A stretch of DNA of 64,000 nt from Ceratopteris richardii (taxonomy: Eukaryota; Streptophyta; Polypodiopsida; Polypodiales; Pteridaceae): assembly GCA_020310875.1 (NCBI GenBank), contig CM035415.1, positions 193,626,432 through 193,690,431 of the forward strand, in the 5' to 3' direction. The notes under the pieces are model-generated. The model made no database searches and was not told the origin of the DNA. It was given only the letters and a program-made list of their open reading frames with translations. Within the stretch, counting starts at the first letter, position 1; every line of letters begins with the position of its first letter. Made by a program: the position numbers and the translations under genes. Positions 1 to 9,763 of the stretch are shown piece after piece.

Positions 1-3000
1 CCATAGGACTAGAGCACCCAGCTGTCAAGTTTGAAAATGGTGCATACCTGGACAAAGAAGGAACTATATATGTAGTCACTAGTCACCCTGATAGGACAGA
101 TGACTTTGGGAATGTAATCTCAGAAGCGGACTTAGGTGACCTGGAACAAGGGAACATGGGTGCGGAACCTAGAACCCCTCGAGGTAAATCAGTTCTCACT
201 AGGATTATCACGCCTGAATGGGTCCCCCAAGACAACAAGAGCATAGAGTTGCTCCTCAATCGAGAAACTGATGAAGCCTTTTGGAGGTATAAGTCTAATC
301 AGCCAACAGACATAGGAAATATCATGATCTATGAGTTTAAGGATCCGGATAGCCCAGACAGAGTGACCTACTTAGATCATGCTTCAGAACGGATCTTTGT
401 GGTGACAGAAAATGATAGGCATGCTTACACTTGGAAGGGTGAATTTATTTTCCCTCAACCAAGATCAAATGTATCCTATGGTCACCCTGGGGCTGGAACT
501 TCCCAAGCTCATGGTACGCAAAGAGACAGAAGTAGAGATAGACCAGAAGTAAGTTTTGCCAACCCAGTGGGCAAAGAAAGAACGAGAACAGAGACGAATA
601 GGGTAGAACCTGAGATGCATAGAGTCCACAGGAACCAAAGGAATGTAGATGGATTCCCTCTGCCGAGGCCTAGAGAGCACACAAGAACTTTGAGACCCAC
701 CCAGCTAGTTAAGTCCATGAAGAATTACTTTGACGGCACAGGAGATCCCTATGATCATGTGGCGGAGTTCAAGCAAGTCTTGAGAGCTGAACAAGTGGAA
801 GATCTGTTCACGCAGTACAATGCCTTCGGTCTAACCCTTAGGAACACAGCATTTACATGGTTTCAGCCATTAGATGAGCGTCAGTTCAGGAGCATAGACC
901 AACTCCTAGAGGCATTCATTGTAGAGTTCTCTAAGAGCGGCATAAGACACAATACCTCCTCATTGATTCACAGCTTCAAACAGACCCCCCAAGAGACTGT
1001 CAGATTGGCCGGAAGAAGATTTAGACAATATCTTGAAAGGTGCCCTATTTCGGAGCTACCCACATCTGCTAAACAAGTAGCCTTATTCCTTGATGGATTG
1101 CTGAGTACGAAATTGAGATCCTATGTGTATCTGAAGGACCCTAGGACTATAGAAGAGTGTGTACGCATGTGCATTGACATTGAAGATAACCTAGGGGAAG
1201 AGCTAGAGCTTTCCAAAATCTACAAAGATTCGGATAGTGTTTCTAGTCACTCTTCCACGCAATCCACGTCGATTGAGGAACTCGCAGAGAAAGTGGCACA
1301 AAAACTAGGCGTCTCTAGCAAACAAATTCCAAGGTTTGCTCCTGTGAAAAGATGCTATACATGCGGTGGTGACCATATGGCGAATGTCTGCCCTATTATG
1401 GCTCAACCCCAAGTAAACCCTAGTAGCCAGTACTGCACCATAGAACGGAGATACACCAACCACACTGCGCAAGATTGCCCATACAACAAGCAGGCAGTTA
1501 GGCAACCCTACCCTCAGCCCTACCAGCAAGGAAGATACCAGAACCAGTACCCTCCACCACCACAATATGCTAGACCCCAACAAACCTATCAGCAACCATA
1601 TCAGGCCCAACAGAGACCCCAACCGGTGCTAGCTCAACAGCCTCCAAACCCCGCTAACGTGATTCCAGTAAAGTATGCTGTGGCAGAAGAAAACCTGAAT
1701 AGGGCCATAGTACCAGTAACCCCATTGATCTCAGAAAGTGACCCGAGTGACCATAGCTTTGATTCTACACATGTCGATAGTCCCCAGGCTTACTACATGC
1801 AGTCTCCAGAACATGGTGAGTCCTACTATAGTGAAGAACCAAGTGAACCTAGTTGGGAGTCGGATTACACGAACGTTATGTATGCAAACCCCAACCCTAG
1901 GCCTCAACCTAGGGAGGTACGACCACCCTTCCCTAGAGGACCATGCTACCGATGTCAGGGGGATCACTTCATTCGTGATTGTCCCTTACCTCCACCTACA
2001 CAAAATGAGCCCGTGACGATCCAAGGCTTTTGCCAAGATTGTGGAAAAGAGCATCTCTTACGAGATTGCCCAAAGAACCCCAATAATATGCCAAAAATCA
2101 CTCCTATCAATGTGATTGGTTTGGTTGTAGATTCCTCAGGAAGCGTCACTTCCACTGCACCAGTGCAGGTAGTCACTAGAGCTCAAGCCTTGCAGCAGAA
2201 TCAAGGAGTAAACCAGGATAAGAACTCAGAGGCTAGTGAAACCGAGAGCGTAACAAAGAAAAGGACTAGAGCATGGAAAGATAGTCGTGAAAGAATGAAA
2301 AGACAATGGGCTAAAAAGATGAGTGAACTTGAGGAAAGCATAAGAGAAACCAAAGCTAGGATAACTGAAATCACCTCTCAAACCCCCTCTCACACTATCC
2401 CATCACCACCACTCCCATCGCCCTCCGACCCGCCACCTTCCAACCCACGCCATGCGATTCCACCACCCCCTAGGGTAGGATCAGTATTAGCTGATCCCAC
2501 TCCTGAAGACATAGACATGATGCTCAAAGCATATCAGGCCAGAATCCAAGAAGGGCCAAACGTCACGGATCATGACAAGTGCTATCCTAGAGCTGACCTA
2601 GAGATAGAAAGAACCAAACTGTGCGCGAAAATGGTCGCATTGGCTCAGACTATGTTTGAAGCCAGTCGCCTTTTCAATTACTCGGGCTCAGCCAAAACGC
2701 AATTACACTTGGATGGATTCCTAGAGAAGTTAGAGGAAATAATTGCAAGATCTGCCAAGGAAGAAACAAATCAAGGAAAAGATAAAGCAAGCAAAAACCT
2801 GAAGCATTCCCCATCAGAAGTGTATGTGGCCAATTCCACTAAACCATACACCTTTCCCTCCTTAGAAAGATTAGAGAGGCTAACTGCAGAGTCAGAAAAG
2901 GAACCTACCCCTCAAAGAAAGGAAAGGGCAAGAGAACGGAAAAGCCAGCCTCTTCAGGAAGCCCACGTGCCTTTCCAAGAAGCTTATCTCCCCCCCCAAA

Positions 3001-6000
3001 AGTCACAGGGGCCTCCCTCGAAAGCTTACGTACCTCCACAGGTAACCCACATTCCTCCCCAGAGAGCCTATGAGCCTGATCGGAAAAGTAATAGAATAAG
3101 TAACCCTCCCCAGGAAGCTTGTGCTCCAGCTATCTATGAGAACGAGGAAAGAGCCAACAATAGAATAAGCCCTTCTTCCCAGGTAGCTTATATACCCAAT
3201 TCTACGGAGCCAGACACTTCTTCTTCTATGAATCGGTTTGCACCAGACTTCCTACGAGAGATTCAAGAAGACAAATGGGATAACAAAAGCGAGGTCGCCC
3301 CTCCTTTTGAACTTGTGGATGATGCACACCACCAATTCCCACAAGACATCCCATCTATTTACGGGGAACATGAGAGTGCTCAATCTCACGAGAAATTGGA
3401 CTTTGAATCTAATTCCATACAAGAGTTACCCCACTTCATAGGACCATGGGAGGCAAAGTCCACCTGTATGAGAGCACCTACAGTCATGGTGAGAAACGAA
3501 GATTCAGTCATACCTAGGAACACAGAGGTAGTGAAGAACACTAACGTGCAGTGTAACCTCAAGTTAGAAGAGCTACTCAAGGTTAGACCTGAATTATGGA
3601 AACATGTAGCCAAACAAGTACCAGAGATAGCAAAACCTCGTTCCCAGGCAGGATCCCATAGGACAGTGCCAGAAATTCCCTTGGATAAGATAGGAGATAT
3701 GTGTGAGGGTGAAGAAGGGAACACCTATCTTCCCATCACCTACCAGGAGTACACCACCAAGGCAATCCTGGACTCAGGTGCAGGAGTTGCAATTGCCACC
3801 ACCTCCCTATGGAAGCGTTGGGGCAAGCCAGCACTCAGGCCAACGAGAATGAAATTGCAAATGGCCGATGGTCACATAGAGAGACCCCTAGGATTGCTAG
3901 AAGGAATAACTCTCACCACTTGTGGTGTCGAGTTTGAACATACCTTTGCCATATGTGACTTCAGCAAAAATCATGCCTATGAGATGATTCTAGGAAGACC
4001 ATTTATGCGACAGTTGCAAGTGGTACAGGATTGGGGAACCAATTCCTTGTACCTGCAACACTTAGGTGTTACGACCAAAGTCAATCTCAAGGATTATTCT
4101 CATAGAGATGTCCCTCCTATCCAATGGAATCCCATCCATAGAGCCAAAGACGATACGGAATCGGTGCATTCCATAGGGTCTGGATCCTCATGGATGCATG
4201 AAGACACCCACTTATGGATGTGCAAGGTAGCAGTAGAAGAAGAGAAGAGAGAGAAGGCCAGAGAGGTAGGTGCTAAGGAAACCCATAGATCAATCCAAGA
4301 CCCAGCCTATGCACCTGTAGTTTTTCCAGACGAAGAATTTGAACCTCACGGTTGGGCAGAAATTTTAGCAACAATGGACGTAGCCATCAATGAAGAACAA
4401 TGGACACCTCACTGTGATGAGGATGGCTATATTATTTCAGTCTTCTCCATAGAACCAATCATGGGAGAGGCAGTTCTAGAAGAATGCGAACCTAGCCCTG
4501 ATGCATTTGAGGATGCAAGTGACTCCGATCTAGAGTCAATCATTATGGACCCACCATTTGCATCAGATGAAGAATACTTCCATGAAGTAGAATTTCAACC
4601 CCAGAGGCATGGAGAGGTTACAAATGATGTAAGATTAGCAACGCATATGACCCCAAGGGAAGAAGGAAAGAAACGAAAAAAAAGAGAAGTCTCACCAGAA
4701 GAGGAAGAATCTTTGTTTGAGGTCCCAGAAAATTTTAAGAAGTATGAGATAGACGACAGGAGAGTCATGATAAGGATGCCTAAACGAGAGGCACAAGTAG
4801 GAGAGGCCTATGATAACAAAGAAACCACCAAGAAAATAGTTGTGGCCATAGAAGAAGGAGAGGAGAGATGCACGTATATAGGCCATGACCTGACAGAAGA
4901 AGAAGAGCATGAATTGATTGCCTTGCTAAGAGAATACAGAGATGTATTCGCTTGGAGTTACAAGGATTTGAAAGGGGTTGACCCGGACATATGCTCGCAC
5001 ACCATCCCCATGACCTCAGATGCCAAACCCTCTAAGCAAAAGCCTTATACATATAACGATAATTACGCTGCTAAGGTTAAGGACGAGATAGATAGACTGG
5101 TCGAAGCCGGATTTATCTATGAAATTGAGCACACCGAATGGGTATCCCCCATCGTGGTGGTGCCCAAGAAGAATGGCAAGCTGCGTGTGTGTATTAACTT
5201 GAAAAAGGTTAATGCCGCCACAATTCGAGATAACTATCCGCTTCCCATCACAGAACATCTCTTAGAAAGAGTGGCAGGCAAGGAAGTGTACAGCTTCCTC
5301 GATGGATTTTCGGGTTACAATCAAGTAGCCATAGCTCCAGAGGATCAGCATAAGACAGCCTTTGCCACAGAATGGGGCATTTTGGCTTTTAGAGTAATGC
5401 CATTTGGGCTTACCAATGCACCAGCTACCTTCCAGAGGCTGATGTGCCATGTGTTTAAGGAGTTCCTGAGGAAGAGTTTAGAAGTCTATGTTGATGATCT
5501 TTGTGCTCATTCCAATGTTAGACAAACCCATATCCCTGAGCTCAGACAAATCTTTGACAAATGTAGAGAATATCAAGTCTGCCTGAACCCAGAGAAGTGC
5601 GTTTGTATGGTCAGGCAAGGCAAGATTCTAGGACACATAGTGTAAAAGAATGGCATATCTACAGACGAAGAAAAAGTGAGAGCCATAGCAGAGCTACCGA
5701 GGCCAAAGAATGTCAAGGAAGTACAAGCTTTCATGGGGCATTGTGGGTATTACCGACGTTTCATCCACATGTATGCTGTCATCGCAAAGCCCATGTACGG
5801 ACTCTTGACTAACTTTGAGTGGACTGACGAATGCGAGAATTCCTTCCAAGAGCTTAAACGAAGATTATGTTCAGCCCCAATCTTGACCACACCAGATTGG
5901 AATAAACCATTCCATGTTCATGTTGATGCATCCAATTATGCTATTGGATGTGTGCTCGCACAACCTATTGGTGAAGGTAATATGGATCTTCCAATTGCCT

Positions 6001-8118
6001 ATGCCAGTAGACAATTGAATGCGGCTGAACGGAATTACACCACCACAGAGCAAGAAGGATTAGGCATGGTGTATGCAGTTAAGAAATTTAGAAACTATTT
6101 GCTTGCAAATAAGTTTAAATTTTTTACGGACCATCAGGCTTTGTTGTACCTAGTAAACAAGCCATGCAATACAGGAAGATTAGTGAGATGGTTTCTCTTA
6201 CTAATGGAATATGATTTTGAGGTTGTGGTAAGAAAAGGGAGGACCCATTTGAGAGCTGATCATCTTTATAGGCTTACATCGGGAGAAGCCCCACAAGGAG
6301 TATCAGATGACCTTCCTGATGCTTACTTGTTTAATCTGGAAGTGGTGCCACAGTGGGCTAAGCCATTGGTACCAGTATTGACATACGGGCCTAATCATCC
6401 AGTGGTAAACACACGGAATAGAGAGATCGTAAAAGCCCAAAAGTATCACATCATGGCAGGAAGCATGTACAAGCACACAGATCAAGGGATCTTGGCTTGT
6501 TGCGTAGAAGAGGATGAGTACGCTAAATGGTTGCAATTAGCACATGTAGGTGCATTAGAGCAACACCATTCAAAGCAAAGAACTTTACAGACTCTAAAGA
6601 GATTCGGAGTGCATTGGCCAACTATGGAGGCGGATGTCCAAAAGTTGTGCAAGGAATGCTCAATCTGTTGCACTAAACCACCAGTGGAACACGCCACTCT
6701 TTATCAAGTATCCATTGTGCCAGATTGGAGCGAACCACTAGTATCATTCCTGAGGACAAACACATTCCCTCTAGACATGACTCTAGCTAGGAAAAGGAGT
6801 TTAGAACAAGAAGCCCAGGATTATTCACTCATTGGTGATAATCTATATAAGCGTGGTAAAGATGGTTACCTGAGGCTATGTGTCCATGAAAGTGAGTATC
6901 TTAAGATCTTAGAAACTGCTCACCAAGGTGTAGCAGGAGGACACTTTGGACCTGATCGGGTGATCAAGGCAATCCTATTTGCGGGCTTTTGGTGGCCTAC
7001 CCTTCACATGGATGCACATACCTATGTGAAACGGTGTGATGTCTGTCAGAGGACTCAGTATCCTATACGCAAAGATGAGATGCCACTGAAACCTATGATG
7101 GGTGGACGTGCATTTTCTAAGTGGGGAATAGACTTCGTAGGTCCTATTAATCCCCCAGCCAAGGGTTCTCATGCGGAATACATCATTGTTGCAACAGATT
7201 ATCTCACCAAGTGGGTAGAGGTAAAGGCTACGACAAAGAACGATGCTCAAACAACGACCAAATTCTTGTTTGAGAATGTATTCACTAGATATGGGCTACC
7301 TATAGAGCTTGTAAGTGATAGAGGCACTCATTTCTTGAACGAAGTGATTGAAAATCTACTCCAAGAATTCTTGGTAATACACAAAAAGTCTGCCCCTTAT
7401 CACCCTCAAGCTAATGGACAAGCTGAGAGTACTAATAAGATCTTATGCAATGTACTGACGAAATTAGTGAACACTAAACGCTCTGATTGGGACAAACAGC
7501 TACACCATGCTGTTTGGGCATACCGAGTTGCCTATAAAACGGTACTCCAAGCCACCCCCTTTCAGATGGTATTCGGCCAAAACGCTGTGCTACCCTTGGA
7601 CTTCCTGATTCCTACATTGAGAGTAGCACAAGAGCACGAATGGACAGGTCATGAGCTCTCCTCTCGGATCTTTGACCTTGAACGATTAGGAGAAACAAGA
7701 CTGAGAGCCGCCGCAGGAATATATGCAGCCAAGAAGAGACAGAAGGCATACTTCGATGCCCATGTGAAGGATAAAGGCTTGAACGCAGGAGATCTAGTCT
7801 TAGTCTATACACTAAAACAACACACGAGGAAGCTAGAAAAGAGAGGCTACGGACCTATGATCATCAATAGGATCTCCACGAGTGGAGCAGTACAATTGGC
7901 CACATTAGAGGGTGATGTTCTCCCTAGCTATATTAGCGGTTGCAGAGTCAAGTTGTATCAGGAACCCCTCACGGAGGAAATGCTTAGCCGACTCAACACT
8001 GCTAAGAAACGCAAAGAGGAAGAAAAGCGAGTTCGAGAAGAAGCTCAAGCAGAAGCTTTAGAACGCATTAGAAGGATGAAATTACGTAGGCAAGGTAGAG
8101 AGCAGCCTAGGACAAATG
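1..8118 (+). mobile_element. Ty3/gypsy LTR retrotransposon copy G1 (partial)
   Basis: This is the internal region of a gypsy element in sense orientation: gag, protease, RT, RNase H and integrase in that order, which is the Ty3/gypsy order. The 5' LTR, leader and first part of gag lie left of the window. The right end is lost: near 8118 the sequence leaves the integrase C-terminus and enters the leader of the next copy (G2). Compared with G2, the second protease, ORF3 and 3' LTR are missing. It is the best preserved copy of its family here, with a single in-frame stop (5643-5645) over about 8.1 kb. Confidence 0.9.
3..5645 (+). CDS. Gag-protease-reverse transcriptase polyprotein of G1 (5' end outside window)
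   Basis: The frame is open from base 3; the first ATG is at 156 (residue 1 below, 1829 codons), but homologous copies begin gag further upstream with M-N-L-R-S, so the true start is outside. A capsid-like gag region lies at about residues 185-350. Knuckles of form CX2CX3HX4C begin at C400, C597 and C626, with a degenerate one near 427. A long Pro/Glu-rich linker follows. Retropepsin has DSG at D1206 and a later ILGRPF motif. RT carries FLDGFSGYNQ and the catalytic YVDD at 1778-1781. The frame stops at TAA 5643-5645 where related copies have a serine codon (TCA), so RT is cut just before its end. The next ORF continues in the same frame, which makes this a single nonsense mutation rather than a natural gene boundary. 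Confidence 0.9.
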   Translation: MGLEHPAVKFENGAYLDKEGTIYVVTSHPDRTDDFGNVISEADLGDLEQGNMGAEPRTPRGKSVLTRIITPEWVPQDNKSIELLLNRETDEAFWRYKSNQPTDIGNIMIYEFKDPDSPDRVTYLDHASERIFVVTENDRHAYTWKGEFIFPQPRSNVSYGHPGAGTSQAHGTQRDRSRDRPEVSFANPVGKERTRTETNRVEPEMHRVHRNQRNVDGFPLPRPREHTRTLRPTQLVKSMKNYFDGTGDPYDHVAEFKQVLRAEQVEDLFTQYNAFGLTLRNTAFTWFQPLDERQFRSIDQLLEAFIVEFSKSGIRHNTSSLIHSFKQTPQETVRLAGRRFRQYLERCPISELPTSAKQVALFLDGLLSTKLRSYVYLKDPRTIEECVRMCIDIEDNLGEELELSKIYKDSDSVSSHSSTQSTSIEELAEKVAQKLGVSSKQIPRFAPVKRCYTCGGDHMANVCPIMAQPQVNPSSQYCTIERRYTNHTAQDCPYNKQAVRQPYPQPYQQGRYQNQYPPPPQYARPQQTYQQPYQAQQRPQPVLAQQPPNPANVIPVKYAVAEENLNRAIVPVTPLISESDPSDHSFDSTHVDSPQAYYMQSPEHGESYYSEEPSEPSWESDYTNVMYANPNPRPQPREVRPPFPRGPCYRCQGDHFIRDCPLPPPTQNEPVTIQGFCQDCGKEHLLRDCPKNPNNMPKITPINVIGLVVDSSGSVTSTAPVQVVTRAQALQQNQGVNQDKNSEASETESVTKKRTRAWKDSRERMKRQWAKKMSELEESIRETKARITEITSQTPSHTIPSPPLPSPSDPPPSNPRHAIPPPPRVGSVLADPTPEDIDMMLKAYQARIQEGPNVTDHDKCYPRADLEIERTKLCAKMVALAQTMFEASRLFNYSGSAKTQLHLDGFLEKLEEIIARSAKEETNQGKDKASKNLKHSPSEVYVANSTKPYTFPSLERLERLTAESEKEPTPQRKERARERKSQPLQEAHVPFQEAYLPPQKSQGPPSKAYVPPQVTHIPPQRAYEPDRKSNRISNPPQEACAPAIYENEERANNRISPSSQVAYIPNSTEPDTSSSMNRFAPDFLREIQEDKWDNKSEVAPPFELVDDAHHQFPQDIPSIYGEHESAQSHEKLDFESNSIQELPHFIGPWEAKSTCMRAPTVMVRNEDSVIPRNTEVVKNTNVQCNLKLEELLKVRPELWKHVAKQVPEIAKPRSQAGSHRTVPEIPLDKIGDMCEGEEGNTYLPITYQEYTTKAILDSGAGVAIATTSLWKRWGKPALRPTRMKLQMADGHIERPLGLLEGITLTTCGVEFEHTFAICDFSKNHAYEMILGRPFMRQLQVVQDWGTNSLYLQHLGVTTKVNLKDYSHRDVPPIQWNPIHRAKDDTESVHSIGSGSSWMHEDTHLWMCKVAVEEEKREKAREVGAKETHRSIQDPAYAPVVFPDEEFEPHGWAEILATMDVAINEEQWTPHCDEDGYIISVFSIEPIMGEAVLEECEPSPDAFEDASDSDLESIIMDPPFASDEEYFHEVEFQPQRHGEVTNDVRLATHMTPREEGKKRKKREVSPEEEESLFEVPENFKKYEIDDRRVMIRMPKREAQVGEAYDNKETTKKIVVAIEEGEERCTYIGHDLTEEEEHELIALLREYRDVFAWSYKDLKGVDPDICSHTIPMTSDAKPSKQKPYTYNDNYAAKVKDEIDRLVEAGFIYEIEHTEWVSPIVVVPKKNGKLRVCINLKKVNAATIRDNYPLPITEHLLERVAGKEVYSFLDGFSGYNQVAIAPEDQHKTAFATEWGILAFRVMPFGLTNAPATFQRLMCHVFKEFLRKSLEVYVDDLCAHSNVRQTHIPELRQIFDKCREYQVCLNPEKCVCMVRQGKILGHIV

Positions 8119-8222
8119 CAGTTTTTTTATCATATCACCTTCTCCACCTCATTTCCCTCATTTCACTTGTGAGAGAGAGAGAGAGAGCGAAATTGTGTGT
8201 GCTGTTTTTGCATGTTTTTTGA
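5646..8222 (+). CDS. RT thumb-RNase H-integrase part of G1 polyprotein
   Basis: This continues the preceding ORF in frame after one stop codon; the first internal ATG is at 5676 (848 codons). RNase H shows the first catalytic Asp in HVDASN (D84), then TTEQEG and FFTDHQAL. Next come two tandem copies of a module of about 124 codons (6342-6713 and 6714-7085), each with an integrase H2C2 zinc domain: H290-x6-H297 with C325-x2-C328, and H416-x6-H423 with C454-x2-C457. The integrase core has D486, D548 and E584, spacing Dx61Dx35E. A chromo-less C-terminal domain with a highly charged Lys/Arg/Glu tail follows. The last ~35 codons (after about 8118) are read from the neighbouring leader and are not part of the protein. 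Confidence 0.9.
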   Translation, partial: KNGISTDEEKVRAIAELPRPKNVKEVQAFMGHCGYYRRFIHMYAVIAKPMYGLLTNFEWTDECENSFQELKRRLCSAPILTTPDWNKPFHVHVDASNYAIGCVLAQPIGEGNMDLPIAYASRQLNAAERNYTTTEQEGLGMVYAVKKFRNYLLANKFKFFTDHQALLYLVNKPCNTGRLVRWFLLLMEYDFEVVVRKGRTHLRADHLYRLTSGEAPQGVSDDLPDAYLFNLEVVPQWAKPLVPVLTYGPNHPVVNTRNREIVKAQKYHIMAGSMYKHTDQGILACCVEEDEYAKWLQLAHVGALEQHHSKQRTLQTLKRFGVHWPTMEADVQKLCKECSICCTKPPVEHATLYQVSIVPDWSEPLVSFLRTNTFPLDMTLARKRSLEQEAQDYSLIGDNLYKRGKDGYLRLCVHESEYLKILETAHQGVAGGHFGPDRVIKAILFAGFWWPTLHMDAHTYVKRCDVCQRTQYPIRKDEMPLKPMMGGRAFSKWGIDFVGPINPPAKGSHAEYIIVATDYLTKWVEVKATTKNDAQTTTKFLFENVFTRYGLPIELVSDRGTHFLNEVIENLLQEFLVIHKKSAPYHPQANGQAESTNKILCNVLTKLVNTKRSDWDKQLHHAVWAYRVAYKTVLQATPFQMVFGQNAVLPLDFLIPTLRVAQEHEWTGHELSSRIFDLERLGETRLRAAAGIYAAKKRQKAYFDAHVKDKGLNAGDLVLVYTLKQHTRKLEKRGYGPMIINRISTSGAVQLATLEGDVLPSYISGCRVKLYQEPLTEEMLSRLNTAKKRKEEEKRVREEAQAEALERIRRMKLRRQGREQPRTNAVFLSYHLLHLISLISLVRERERAKLCVLFLHVF

Positions 8223-8311
8223 GCTGTATTGCAGGTACAGGCCGCATCATCGTCCCCAGCACTCTGCGCAGGTACCGAATTCGAAGTAACTGTCTATGTG
8301 TCGCCGACCTC

Positions 8312-8916
8312 TGTCAATCGCGACCGACAGAAAAAATGCTCAAATTGCCAAACAAAGTGCAAAACCATGATCTACAGGCCTAGAGCTTCCCAAAAATGTG
8401 TTTAGTTTTTTGAAATTCCTCAGATTTCTGTCAATCGCGATCGCTCTGTCAATCGCGATCGACAAACCACGACGGACAGACCTGTCAATCACGATCGACA
8501 CGTCAATCGCGACCGACAGCCCACGACGGCTCTGTCAATCGCGACCGACAGAGTCAAGGACCGATTGACCACGACTGACGGACCATACGCGTGACACGTG
8601 TCAATAGTGATCGACTCATCAATCGCGATCGACTCATCAATCACGACTGACAGCCCACGACGGCTCTGTCAATCGCGACCGACACAGTCAACGATTGTTT
8701 GACCACGACGGACAGACCCTCGCGACCGACCTATCAATCGCGATCGACACATCAATCGCGATCGACAGAGTCAACGACTGTTTGACCACGATTGACTGAA
8801 ATTTCAGCCACGTGTCAATCGCGACTGACCAATCAATCGTGACTGACAGCCACGACGGACCTGTCAATCGCGATCGACACGTCGATCGCGACTGACCTGT
8901 CAATCGCGACCGACAG
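8312..8916 (+). repeat. ATCGCGA-cored palindromic repeat array 1
   Basis: Irregular array of a unit close to TGTCAATCGCGACCGACA, an imperfect palindrome (TGTC..TCGCGA..GACA). I count 13 exact ATCGCGA cores plus several one-base variants (ATCACGA, ATCGTGA). Spacers are variable and often contain CCACGACGG. CpG density is far above the flanks. Spacing is irregular, so this is neither a simple satellite nor a CRISPR array. It lies in the G2 leader upstream of gag. Confidence 0.9.
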
Positions 8917-9356
8917 ACTTTGCGAACACGTTAGAAGGGCAAATTAGGTCAAATTTTTAAGGCAAAAATATTGGTCTAAATTTTGGCCAAGTGTGGGACA
9001 AACACTAGGGTGTAGTATTGCATTACGCGGGCATGACCCAAGTACCCCGAGAATTCTTGTTTGCCTGTTAACCCAGTTTAATCCTGTTTTCGCCCCAAAA
9101 CCCTGAACTGGCATAACTTTCTCATACGAAATCCGTTTGCCGTGATAGGGTTTTTTGAAGTTGACCATACCCAGGGGGAACAAAAATTCAGGGATCTCTA
9201 GAGTTGTGTTCAAAAAGTCATAGTGCAAATTGGTGAAGTGTTACATGAATGAAAGTGATTGGTTCTGTCTTTTGAATTTAAGTCTTGAGCTAACAGTGGG
9301 CCTTTTACAGGTCCTTTGAGAGCATCGAAGGGTACGCAAAGCAAGAGTAAGTGCAG

Positions 9357-9461
9357 GCTTGGGAACGCGCGTCCTGGGCACACCAGGGCAACAACACAAG
9401 GAAAGGAACTCAAGGTTGGAAAACCCGCAACACCCTCTCTCAATTCTTAGTTTAGGCTAAG
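9357..9461 (+). promoter_or_regulatory. Conserved leader box of the G family (G2 copy)
   Basis: A segment of about 105 bp with blocks GCTTGGGAA, TCCTGGGC, AGGTTGGAA and TCAATTCTTAG(C/T)TTAGG. The blocks recur in the same order in the leaders of G3 (30616-30720) and G4 (40338-40440), whose other leader sequence has diverged. Conservation in untranslated RNA suggests a cis-acting role such as packaging, splicing or translation; none is proven. The pyrimidine-rich part ending in TTAG would also fit a 3' splice site. Confidence 0.5.
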
Positions 9462-9763
9462 TGCGGGTAGTGTTAGAAGTAATTCCAGGCAACGATAGGC
9501 ATGAGATAAATCAAAGACTATCTAAGTAATCAAGTGCAAGTCAAGAGATAACCTGTGTGTGTGAACGACAACCTTAAAGGAAAAGAACCTAACGTGAAAC
9601 GACCAAACTAAAGTGCGAAATTAAACTCAAGTATTCCTAACGACGTGATATCAGACAAGAGTATAAACACGATAATCAACATAAAAAGGGAATTAAGTAA
9701 TTGATACAAAGGACTCAGAAACGTGGTTGTACCTGGGACAAATTGGGTTAATCAGTTAGGCAT

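Larger units (their letters stand above)
8119..9763 (+). other. Untranslated leader of G2
   Basis: A non-coding stretch before gag. It opens with a pyrimidine-rich tract and a GA microsatellite (8171-8187), then TTGCAGGTACAG (about 8229), which is conserved in the G4 leader and looks like a 3' splice site. An ATCGCGA-cored array follows (8312-8916). The segment around 9105-9165 (a 'cataact' phrase, then a phrase about cell-like 'ctcatacgaaatcc') matches the G4 leader at about 40015-40045 in position and partly in sequence. A conserved box is at 9357-9461. Gag starts at 9764 with the ATGAACCTTAGATC context shared with G4. Confidence 0.7.
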
